DNA of 64,000 bases. Source: Phyllostachys edulis. Taxonomy: Eukaryota; Streptophyta; Magnoliopsida; Poales; Poaceae. Below are positions 11,938-21,397 of the stretch, piece by piece. The stretch spans positions 33,592,838 to 33,656,837 of the forward strand of contig CM070561.1 of the NCBI GenBank assembly GCA_036346405.1, written 5' to 3'. The notes beneath the pieces are model-generated. The model had not been told where the DNA came from. It did not search any database and saw only the letters and a program-made list of their open reading frames with translations. The translations under genes and the position numbers were made by a program. How positions within the stretch are numbered: position 1 is the stretch's first letter; the number at the start of each line of letters is the position of its first letter.

Positions 11938-12644
11938 TAGGGATGGCAACGGGGCCATTTCCCGGTGGTGAGTGGTAGAACAGCCCCACCCCCTGAGAGA
12001 AGAAAAAATTCTCGTTCCCCGTCCCCGTCCTCGGGTGCTATTCTCCTCCGTTCCCCGCCCCCCATCAGGTTATTGGGTCCCCACGGGGACCAAACCCGAA
12101 AGTTAGATCATCATCTAGCAAGCAAGCAATCTACATTCTACCAGCAGTCCATCAATCTAACAACAGAAGTATCTAAGCCATCAATCTGGATATGAGTGGA
12201 TGAGTGGTTGACTAATCGGAGGAGGAAAAGGCCGTCATCAGCTGTTGGGGAGGAGGAGGTCGACGCTGTCTGTTGGGGAGGTGGTTGGCGTCAGATGTTG
12301 GGGAGGACTAGAGGAACAGATGAAGCCGACGTTGCCGTGTTAGTTGTTGGTGGAGCAGCCGGCGTCGGATGTTGGTGGAGCAGTTGTATGTTGTGAACGA
12401 AGCAACTGAACAAAGGGGATGCGGATGTCGAACGAGACTGTGCAGTAGTGGCCCATATGTCATAGAGTTATCGGGGGCCATACGGATAGCGGGGATGGGG
12501 AGTAGGGGAATGGATCTGACCCTGCTTCACCCGATGGAGATTTTAATTTTTATATTAGTATCCCCGTGAGTGAAAAAATAGCCCTAACTTTGGTTTCTAG
12601 TGGGTGAAGCCTTCGGTGGGGAACCGGGGCCATTGCCATTCCTA
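11938..12644. mobile_element. Non-autonomous hAT-type element (707 bp)
   Basis: The left terminus, TAGGGATGGCAACGGGGCC, pairs with a right terminus whose reverse complement is TAGGAATGGCAATGGCCCC. A perfect 8-bp duplication, GTGGTGTG, flanks it (11930-11937 and 12645-12652). The TIR form and 8-bp TSD fit the hAT superfamily. Internal open frames (11965-12569) are GC-rich and not transposase-like. Confidence 0.88.
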
Positions 12645-12672
12645 GTGGTGTGTGCCATTCCTAGTGGTGTGT
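12635..12672 (+). repeat. 19-bp tandem duplication spanning element end and TSD
   Basis: GCCATTCCTAGTGGTGTGT occurs twice in direct tandem (12635-12653 and 12654-12672). The unit joins the last 10 bp of the hAT element to its 8-bp TSD plus one base. Confidence 0.9.
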
Positions 12673-13271
12673 GCGCGTGAGTTGTGCGCGCGTTAAGTCC
12701 AACCAGCGAGATGATCTGGCGCCGGTGTGCTCAGAGTTGGAGCCAGACAGCACCACGGTAGAAACAGAATCACCACCGCCTAAACAGTTACAAACAAAAG
12801 ATTAGCCTGGCACACGTGAATACTGCTGCTTTTGTCCCGTTTCCCTTGTGAATTCTTTTGTAGCCGGTCCATGTGTGCACCACGGTAAATGTTTGGTGAT
12901 GCTACTAGTTCCCTTCGTTTACTTGCAATTGCAGAAACATATATTTACATTATATGTTTGGAAGTTGGAACAAGAAGATGCACATGAAGATGAAAGATGT
13001 TTGGCATGCAATTGGCACGCATGGTAGCTGTTCTGTTCGTCCGCTTGGGAAACGATGATGCACAAGCATGCATGAATGAAATAGGGTGCAATGATTGAGT
13101 AGTGCTTTTGAGGTTTGAGATTTTAAAAAATAAAGCCAGGAGATCAACTGGCACTTGAGCTTGAAGTGTAGGAGATCATTTTTTTTATTGCTCGTATTTG
13201 GATGCTAGCTACTACGCTCTCAGTGCTGCTTATCTGCACTTGCAATTGCATTTTGCTTCAGCGCATGTGGA
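12673..13271. other. No gene recognised
   Basis: Mixed-composition intergenic DNA. Two overlapping minus-strand open frames at 12945-13154 have no recognisable motif and are probably chance. Confidence 0.4.
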
Positions 13272-13279
13272 GTAATTAG

Positions 13280-13793
13280 TAATGGCTAGCTGGGCCGTGC
13301 TTCTGGGCCGGTCCGAAGCACGACCCGATCTAGGTATAGTATGGCCCACGTTGTATTTAGGCCGTTCCAGCCAACGAGCCCAGTTGTGCTTGAGTTACCA
13401 CCCCCAGGCTGTCATGTTGGCTCCACACGATGAATAGTGCGCCATTAGACCGTTTGTTTTTAAATGTATATATTGTTTTATTTTCATTTCTTAATATTTA
13501 TATGGTTTTTTTCCATTTTTAAATTTTTATATGGTTTTATTTTGTAGTTTTTTTAATTTCTTATAGTTCATTTTATAAGTATATATAAATTTATTTTGGT
13601 TTTTAAATTATATATATATTCTATTGTTTTTTTACATTTTTTAAAAATTTTCATACATGTTCATACATGTCGTATGGGCTAAACAGACCACCCAGTCCGT
13701 CGGGCTATACATGCCCAGGCCGGCCCAAGAAGCCGACGTGCCGTGCCTTGGTGGCACCTGGCCCACGGGCCGATACGGCCAATCTTGCCAGGA
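13280..13793. mobile_element. hAT-type MITE (514 bp) beside tRNA gene
   Basis: The termini TAATGGCTAGCTGGGCC and (reverse complement of the right end) TCCTGGCAAGATTGGCC form an imperfect TIR. The 8-bp TSD GTAATTAG is perfect (13272-13279 and 13794-13801). The interior is AT-rich (13440-13670) between GC-rich ends rich in GGCCCA/GGGCC words. There is no ORF. Confidence 0.78.
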
Positions 13794-13811
13794 GTAATTA
13801 GCCTTACTTAG

Positions 13812-13817
13812 AAAAAA
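13812..13817 (-). terminator. Pol III terminator of tRNA-Gly
   Basis: A run of six T on the minus strand, 7 nt beyond the 3' end of the tRNA, suits RNA polymerase III termination. Confidence 0.85.
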
Positions 13818-13824
13818 CAGTACA

Positions 13825-13895
13825 TGCGCATCCGGGGAATCGAACCCCGGTCAGTACCGTGGGAGGGTACTATGATACCACTACACCAGATGCGC
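13825..13895 (-). tRNA. tRNA-Gly (anticodon CCC)
   Basis: A 71-nt cloverleaf lies on the minus strand. The 7-bp acceptor stem is GCGCATC with GATGCGC, and the discriminator base is A. The D-arm region holds the A box TGGTGTAGTGG. The anticodon stem GTACC/GGTAC encloses loop CTCCCAC, giving anticodon CCC for codon GGG. The T arm GGGG-TTCGATT-CCCC contains the B box GGTTCGATTCC. No intron is present, and CCA is not encoded, as expected in eukaryotes. All stems pair, so it looks functional. A Pol III T-run follows, and a hAT MITE begins within 20 bp of that terminator. Confidence 0.96.
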
Positions 13896-16104
13896 TTTAT
13901 GTGTTGTTGGCCAACCCGAAAGTATAATCTGGTGAGCCTTAGAAGTCCAAACTAGTTGAGGCCAAAACTAGACGTAGTTTAATAAATGGCTAACTATTGT
14001 TGGAACTTCTTAGCGATAAGCTTATACACCTCCAAACATTATCGAGCATGTCGGGATGAATTCTTGGAGTCATAATCGACTAAATTAAGCTCCAATGAGC
14101 TGGTTTAATGGAGAAGCTTCGATTCGGCGAAACACAATCCTCCCATCTTCTTACTAGATAGAAATCCTCTCTGTCGCGCTGGATCTCAAGAGCAGAATGG
14201 TGAAAGGGGAGACATGACAAACTCGATCGTGCCACTCATCGACATCCAAATGCTAACCTAAACCGCATAGATCGATATTCTCTTAAGACGACGGGCCCAT
14301 GCGTGACGACCAAAACTCCTACGGCCAACTACTCCACGCACCATGAATCATGCCGCGACTAGAAAGAAGAAAGATTCTTGAGGGCGCGTACGTGTCATGT
14401 CGCGGCCCTTAACCTTGTTTGCCCGGCCAGCTTGTGCCCGGCACACGCAAAGGTGAAGCACTTATCCATAGTCTTTTGTAGCCGGTCACTCTTGTTAGCG
14501 TGCGAGAGCTGAAATAGTCTTTTTCAGGCAGAAAGTTTCTTGTCGTGGTAATCAACTTGTGTTGGAGTTGCGACTTTCATTCACTCGTTATCCATCGTCT
14601 TCCTTGCAAGGGAAATCGATACACACACCTATTGGCTACGAAAGGTTCATCTAGCTCAGAATTCACAAAAAAAGAGAGAGGATATTCTTCTGGAACTTAT
14701 CGTATAAGGTAAATGTAAGATTGAACGCGGTATGTGTCGACATGTAAAAGATGCCTTGTTGATTCCGAACGACATATGCAGTAATAATTCAAGCATTTTC
14801 ATAGGGCATGTTTGCACCTTAAATCGTTATAATCAACTGAAAAGGGGGAGAAGTTCTCACCAAGAACATCACACTGGAATCTGCATGGAGACAGCGGGTA
14901 GTGGGCATCAATGTTCATGCTAGCTAGGGGCGAAAAAGAAGAACGCCACTTTGAACACCTCCACATCATCTTTATTGCCAGGTCTGCCGTGCTTGTCTGT
15001 CTGTTTTGTTCTCTTGCTCTTTGTTTTCCCCCCAAAGGCGCGGTGGGCAGGTCAAGTCATCTCACCTCACCTCATCAAAAGGTGCAAGACAAGGGCATGA
15101 GGCGTGTGGAAGCCACACTCCCCTACTGGCTTAGCTCAGCTCTGGACTGGTATCCCACCAGACCACCACCTACCCAAACCAATAATTCATCTGATTTTGG
15201 TATTTTTCTTCTTTTTTCTGGGCCTTGATTTTGATTTTCTTTTACTTGTTTTGTTGATCCATGGATCCATGCAGTATATTAAAAAAAAACCATTCATATA
15301 GCAATGGATTAAGATAAGAGCAGTTTTTTTTTTTGAAATATTGCCGCGAAGACCTTTAACCCTGGATTAATATAGGATTATCGGCACAGCCACCATGAGA
15401 TTTACAAAAGGGACCTAGAACATATAGCGTATTAGTAAGTAGACCCTAGCACTGGTTAAAAATGACTAAAAAGAAATAAAAAGTTGCAGTTAAGTCCTTG
15501 AGTAGCCAAAACTCCAGTCGCCATTGATTGACCTCCTCGCTGGATTGCTCCGATTTGGCCACGACTCCGCCATGCTCTGTGCGTTCTGCCGGCGATCCTG
15601 AGCGGCAAGAGGATGAAAAGGGCCTCCTTTGGTTGGAGGTTTGGGGAGACACCAAAGGATCTACGACGACGCGAAACTCCGGCGATCTACTTGGTGGAGC
15701 TCTGATTGGCCACCGGGAGCGATAGAAGATTGGATCGTCTGTCCCGGCGCCTGATGAGATTGAAACTACAGGGCGGCGAGTGGCCGGGGATATCCAGAGA
15801 TATAAAGAAGGGGGAGAAATACACGGCGGCCGAAGAGAAGTGGTACGTCGGCCAGAACAGTGATACACGCCAAGCCCACAAAGGGAAACTGGTTATTAGA
15901 GGAGGCTCATCGAGTGTTGTCGCGCCGGAGATGTACAAGACCATCGCCCAGAGGAAGGCGACGGACGGCGCCATAACAAACAGCTGGGGGGTGAGGAAGA
16001 AAGTGGTGGGGAGGCGTCGCCCGACTGCACGAAGCCACTGGAGTGGTCGAGAAATCGGACTTGATCTGCGCGACCCAAGAGAAATCGCGCTGACGCCACT
16101 CGGC
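13896..16104. other. No gene recognised
   Basis: Non-repetitive-looking DNA with a few open frames (14911-15228 plus; 15446-15974 minus; 15706-16188 plus) that overlap on both strands and show no domain. A T-rich run lies at 15325-15336. The overlapping frames at 15.5-16.1 kb come from a GC-rich patch and are not supported as genes. Confidence 0.4.
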
Positions 16105-16529
16105 TACACGCAGTCCAAGGTGCTTTGGCCTAGGTCCAACCGGGTTTACTTCCCAGGCCATAGGTCCAAATGGGTTGAACATAACTAAGCCCACGAGCTG
16201 CTGCATGCAACCCCTGTAGCAACAGCCTTATAAGTGGTATTGGGCCTCCCCCCCCCCCCCAAAAAGACTAGTCCAATAGGTGAGGTCTCTCTCACACTTA
16301 TAAGTTGTACTTTTTTCTTTCTCACAACCGATGTGGGACTATTCCCAACATTCTCCCCTCACACATCGACTGTGTACTTCCGCAACCATGAAGTCCAAGG
16401 AGATGTTAGACACTTGGGCTTTGATACCAATTGTTAGATCGGACCCTGGTCGCTTGCTTAGGTTCAACCAGGTTTACTCCTCGAGCCACAGGTCCAAACG
16501 AGCTAAACACACACTACTACAGGAAGCCT

Positions 16530-16856
16530 CATCACAGACGGTTCGGAACTGTCATCACGGATGGTTTCCGAACCGTCTGTATTTGTATGTCTGTGATAAC
16601 AGGCGGTTATCACAAACAGTTCAAAAACCATCTGTGATACGAATAACACAGACGGTTTTTTGTTAAAACCGTCTGTGAAGGTACGTATCATAGACAGTTT
16701 CCATTAAAAACCATCTGTGATACGTAGAATATCACAGACGGTTCGTAAATAGAACCGTCTGTGATATTCTACGTATCACAGATGGTTTTTAACGAAAACC
16801 GCATGTGATACGTACCTTCACAGACGGTTTTAACAAAAAACCGTTTGTGATAGTTC
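16530..16856. repeat. CACTA left subterminal palindromic repeats
   Basis: About ten head-to-head copies of CACAGACGGTT / AACCGTCTGTG, joined by short A/T-rich linkers (TTTTTAAC, TCCATTAAA) and by TACGTA words. Such arrays are the presumed transposase-binding regions of CACTA elements. Confidence 0.85.
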
Positions 16857-17697
16857 ATTACCCTAACCACTTATTATTATTATTTTTGGCTATAGCCTCA
16901 GGAATTGCTAGCCATGCCCTCTGAAAACAAGCATACAAAAAACAGATACATCACAGATAATCAATTGATGACAACTCAAAGTGATCATTACTCAAAATAA
17001 ATTACAAAAGAATTTGTTCAAGTATTCTCGCTATAGTTACAATTGGATTACAATTAAACCATTTGTTTGCACATGGTTGAGAGGTGCCGACAGGGTGAAA
17101 CTCTGCGTCGGCGACGGAGTGAAAGTCTCTGTTGGTGTTAATGATATCTGTCTTGATGAAGTCACAGAGCTTCCCTCGAACGTCCATGATCTCGCTCGCA
17201 ATGAGTGCATCTAATTCTATCATCAAGCCCTGTCGCTAGTAAGAGTAAAGTGGTAAGCATATATATTTAAATTTATAATTCAGAAATAATTATTTCGAGA
17301 TTGACAAACCTGGGGATCCTTCGTCTTAGCATTAATGATTTGTCGTATATGATGGCAAACGTAGAATGCACATAGCTCATTAGTTTTTTTTGCTGGCGGC
17401 ACTGCAAAAATAGAATTACATATATAGGTATAGTTAGTTCGAGACACATTATTACGAAGTATGATATAACATTATTGTGTTGAAGCGCGTACTGGAAATC
17501 GCGTCCTGTGTGTGAGTGTGTCGTTCGATCCCCCCTTGTATAGTCCTCCGTCGCAAACATAGGCTTTGAACGACTTACATGATTCCAAAAAGTTATCATC
17601 GGTCATTTCAAACGAAGGAAGACTACAATAGAGTTATGTATGGAGGAAATGAGCATACCTGTTGAGTATTCCTGTCAGAATGCTGAAGTCGTGCTCG

Positions 17698-18170
17698 TTG
17701 CTGATTAGGGAATCAAGGTATATTACATTGTTTCTCTTTGGTATAACGACTAAAAGGATCTAGTGGTTCCTACTCATGTATGTCGCTATAGTCATTAAAC
17801 CTAAGTTCATGCTGCGTATAGAGTACAAATGAAATTTATATAGCAAGTAGTGAAGCACTTACCCCTGGTTGTAGGGCACCACTATGTAGTCCTTGTTGTC
17901 CTGACGAAGCAATCTCGCCGTTATGTAGTTCTCGACAAAGGATGCGTCTGCTTCGATGGTTTGCAAAGAGACCACGTGTGGGTCGAGGAAACCCACCAGT
18001 TCAGAACATTCCCGGGCTTTTTTCATCATGTATTTATACATAAGCAATGAGTTGTGATATTTACCGGTATTACGTGAATGCAGAACTTGATTGTACACAC
18101 ACTTACAGTGTTCAACATCGTAGAAGCGAGGCGTCGAGGGCAACGAGGTTGAATAGGTCGTAAAAGTCAT
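17698..18170 (-). pseudogene. CACTA-encoded Ulp1-protease-like segment, broken
   Basis: The minus-strand frame at 18170-17859 includes VGFLDPHVVSLQTIEADASF and ends DNKDYIVVPYNQG at a GT splice donor (GGGGTAAGT). After a short intron, the next exon reads NH, then a stop, then ILLVVIPKRNNVIYLDS. In CACTA-associated Ulp1-like C48 peptidase domains this is the His-Trp segment and the following Asp. Here His and Asp are visible, but the Trp codon is TAG (minus 17762-17760), so the frame is broken. The function in transposons is unproven; family knowledge places it as a SUMO-protease-like domain. The segment is confidently transposon-derived and not a host gene. Confidence 0.7.
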
Positions 18171-18435
18171 TGAAGCTCATGATGAAGTGGCCCGGCCCGT
18201 TGAAGAAATGCTCATTCTTGTACCTGACGGTGATTCCAGCATCGCACCCCTTCTCTTTGGTCTTTCGCATATACTAGGCATGCAAAGCCTGACAAGCTAG
18301 TCCACTGCGGAGTAATTCTACGTTGGAGCACAACGGTTTTCCGATAGAGTACTTCCCGGAGTTGGGAGGCGCCTTAATGTTCATCGATTTCGATTTGGCC
18401 TTAATGATTGGCAACGTCTTCCTGCGAGACGACTC

Positions 18436-18605
18436 GGGAATCGATACGGCGGCACGCTTTTCTTGTTCCTTCGTCGTCTACTCTACGGGTACCGATACGA
18501 CGGCACGTTTTTCTTGTTCCTTCGGCGTCTTCTCTACAGGAACCGATATGGTGGTACGCTTTTTTTTGTTCCTTCGGTGTCTTCTCTACGGGAACCGATG
18601 AGGTG
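18436..18605 (-). repeat. 51-bp coding tandem repeat in CACTA element
   Basis: Three full copies and a partial copy with starts at 18436, 18487, 18538 and 18590, each containing TTGTTCCTTCG and CTCTAC. The period is a multiple of three, so on the minus strand it encodes a repeated basic peptide (EGTRKACRRI-like). One copy has shifted by a base. Confidence 0.85.
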
Positions 18606-19458
18606 GACTTCTGGGGCAAAGGATGATGAGGTGGAGTCATCTAGAGTCCCGTTGGAGAGGAATGGTCGTGTCGAGATCGCGGCACTACTGGGTCCAGGGC
18701 GATGTCCTTCTTGGGCCACTGGATAAAAGTGTGCATGGCATCCCCTAGTGTTCTGATGTCTTCGTTCGGGCGAATTTCCAGCGGGACGGCTATGAAATTG
18801 TCATGTACCATGTCCACCTAGACCCTGGCGTAACCCTACGCCAGCTAGGCACCGTGCTGCACTGTCCCTTCCTAGCATAGATATGCCAGCCCCTGCCTAG
18901 CCTCAGTACAAATAGACCCAACCGTCCTCACTCGGAGCTTGCAGGGCGTCAGCTCCTACAAAACGATATACAATTAGCTAAGGCGTCCTATAGGTCTATC
19001 TTTGGAGTATTCTAGAGATGTACATTACCTTGGTATCGTCAATAGGTAATTGGATGTCGTCATGTTCAGAATTATGCGTGGGCGACGCCATCGCTCCCAA
19101 AATAACGGGGTGGCTTATGATCGTTCAGAGTTGATTGATTGATCCTGTAATTGTGTTATCTATCCTTCAAATTTTGCGAAGCATCTGTACCAACCGGTCC
19201 TCGTGCTCGGTCTTGGATCTCTTCCTACTCCTATACGTGTCGTAATCGCCTCGGAATCCATAACTCCAAGGTACAGTAACCCCAAGGCCTCGTGTGCGAC
19301 CCGGGTGCTCCTTGTTTTCCAGGGCCGTAGATAGCATATCCTTCTCCCTATCTGCTTGGAAGGAGCCTTGGGAAGTTTGGGCAGTCAATTCATGCTGCAA
19401 GAGGTCATCATGTTATTATAGACACTATGAAGTTATGGACTTATTAACAACTAGGTAG

Positions 19459-19746
19459 TCAGAGGGATCCCAACGTGGTGATTGGGACCCGTTCCCTTGC
19501 AAGTATCCCGCAGATGGTCCGGAATCTCGCCACTGATCTCTGGGGACTCAGAGGGATCCCAACGTCACTGACTTCCGTGATGATCAGTCGGCTCGCAGGC
19601 AATTTTGATTTTCCTCTGCCATCTCGCTTACGTATCATTATCGTCGATGGAAATCCAGACGCATTAGACGAAGTCGGTGGCGGCGGCGAAGACGGCGCCT
19701 CTGCCATCTCAACCAGTCTATACTCTTCACTAATTGACTTTGACAA
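19459..19746 (-). pseudogene. CACTA-encoded protein fragment
   Basis: The 95-codon frame includes RDGRGKSKLPASRLIITEVS and PLSPQRSVARFRTICG. This resembles the Lys/Pro-rich 'KLPKGR-ITEV...' segment common in plant CACTA-encoded proteins that lie 5' of the Ulp1-like part. Its place and orientation within 16512-21232 fit that layout. The protein is incomplete, and its start and splice pattern are not defined. Confidence 0.5.
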
Positions 19747-20799
19747 AACAATATAAGTATTTAAATGACCAAATCAACATAGGATTATTGCAAGCATTTA
19801 ATTGACCAAATCAACATATACATATGAAGTATCTCCATGTCATACAAAAAGCTTAGAGTATTGATGTTAAAGAGTGCTTTCAGTATGCTGGATGCAAAGG
19901 ATTTAACCTTTGCAATCTCAGTACATCAGTCAATATATCTTTACTAATCAAATTTAACAATTATCAAACAGATCTTGAGCTGAACCTAAAACTTTCCTGT
20001 TGAATGTCAAATTTATCTCACGGTAGCAAAATAAACTTTCAGTTCACAGATTATCAAAGACTATCAGAGTCAATATATCCACCGAGACAATAGAAAGCAA
20101 TCTGTTATGAAAAACAGAACAGAGCAATGATATCAAGATAATCACAATATCATTTTAGCAATAAGCCTTATCCACAGATTGAGGATAACTATGTAAGTAT
20201 CTCACAAAGATCAACTAGCTCATACAAGGATAATCTAACAACAGAAAGCAATAGTTTTAGCTCAAGATTGTTTCCAATTATCAAATTGATTTCAGATTTG
20301 ACATTCATCACAGAGCTGATCAACTGAGCCCACATAACCACTTTGCTATCTCTCAGTACACAATCTAATATAGAATTTGAAGCCAATCTAGCACATAAGT
20401 ATATAGCCAAAGTGATGCACAAACGTAATATAGGAATACTCATAGAGAGGATGCCGCACAAGAACTCACGGTGCAAGGAGGAGACCGGTGCAGGGGAGGA
20501 GGCCGACGCGGGCAGGAGGGAGGCGCGGGAGAGGAGGCCGATGCAGGGGAGGAGGATGGCGCAGGGAGGAGGCCAGTGCAGAGGGAGGACGCTGACACGG
20601 GGAGGAGGCCGCGCGTCGAGGCGGCGTAGCATCACCGATGTCGGGGGCGGCGGCGTCGAGGTCGGAGGCGGCGGTGTTGGAGCTTAAGGGTCGGTGAACG
20701 GGCGAGCCCTAGAGGAGGCGAAACGAGCGCGCGAGAGCTTAAGGGCTAAGTGCACTAGGGAGAAGAACGGGCGAGCCCTAGTGGTTCTTATAAAGGCAT

Positions 20800-21210
20800 A
20801 TCACAGACGGTTCTGTTACGGAACCGTCTGTAATTACTTATCACAGACGGTTCCATAACAGAACCATTTATGATAGTCTAGCATATCACACACAGTTCGT
20901 AATAAGAACCGTGTGTGACTTATCACAGACGGTTCTAGTTATAAACCATCTGTGATAGTCTAGCATATCACACACGGTTCGTAATAAGAACCGTGTGTGA
21001 CTTATCACAGACGGTTCCATTTATAAACTGTTTGTGATAGTCTAGCATATCACACACGGTTTGTAATAGAACCGTGTGTGACTTATCACAGACTGTTCCA
21101 GTGATAAACCGTCTGTGATAGGTACGTATCACATACGGTTTCTTTGGAGCCGTCTGTGATAATAATAACACAGACAGTTCCAAATGAACCGTCTGTGATG
21201 AGGCGTCTTC
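20800..21210. repeat. CACTA right subterminal palindromic repeats
   Basis: About a dozen palindromic units (TATCACAGACGGTTC...GAACCGTCTGTGAT) include a diverged subset with CACACACGGTTCGTAATA...GAACCGTGTGTGACTTATCA in near-identical ~75-bp repeats. They lie next to the right TIR. Confidence 0.85.
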
Positions 21211-21397
21211 TATACCCTGTTTTGTAGTAGTGACAACTAAGCCCACGGGCTGCCGCATGCAAGTCCTATAGCAACAGCTTTATAAGTGGTATTGGACATT
21301 CTCCCCTCAAAAGACTAGTCCAATAGATGAGGTCTCTATCACACTTATAAGTTGTGTTTTTTTCTTTCCCACAACCGATGTGGGACTATTCCCAACA

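Larger units (their letters stand above)
16512..21232 (-). mobile_element. CACTA (En/Spm) transposon, 4.7 kb, decayed
   Basis: The TIRs are CACTACTACAGGAAGCC at the left and TTTTGTAGTAGTG at the right. A 3-bp TSD, ACA (16509-16511 and 21233-21235), suits the CACTA superfamily. Both ends hold dense subterminal palindromic repeats. Inside, minus-strand ORF remnants resemble CACTA-encoded proteins: a Ulp1-type protease-like segment (17698-18170) and a proline-rich protein with RLIITEVSDVGIPLSP (19459-19746). No DDE transposase core was recognised, so it is non-autonomous. Its coding orientation is minus. Confidence 0.88.
16105..21397 (-). mobile_element. TRIM-like miniature LTR element, split by a CACTA transposon
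   Basis: Two homologous direct repeats lie at about 16105-16350 and at 16432-16511 plus 21236-21397, the second being interrupted. Both carry TTATAAGTGGTATTGG and GATGTGGGACTATTCCCAAC. Between them is an 81-bp internal segment. On the minus strand it starts next to the downstream repeat with TGGTATCAAAGCCCAAG (16429-16413), close to the initiator tRNA-Met primer-binding site. It ends in a purine tract, GTGTGAGGGGAGAA, just before the upstream repeat. That order, PBS to PPT within a few dozen bases, fits a TRIM of about 570 bp. The left repeat's outer end is diverged and no TSD was found. Confidence 0.62.

Noticed and set aside
15446..16206. Mutually overlapping frames of 95-160 codons on both strands
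   Set aside because: The frames compete for the same bases, lack motifs, and the right part belongs to the TRIM-like LTR.
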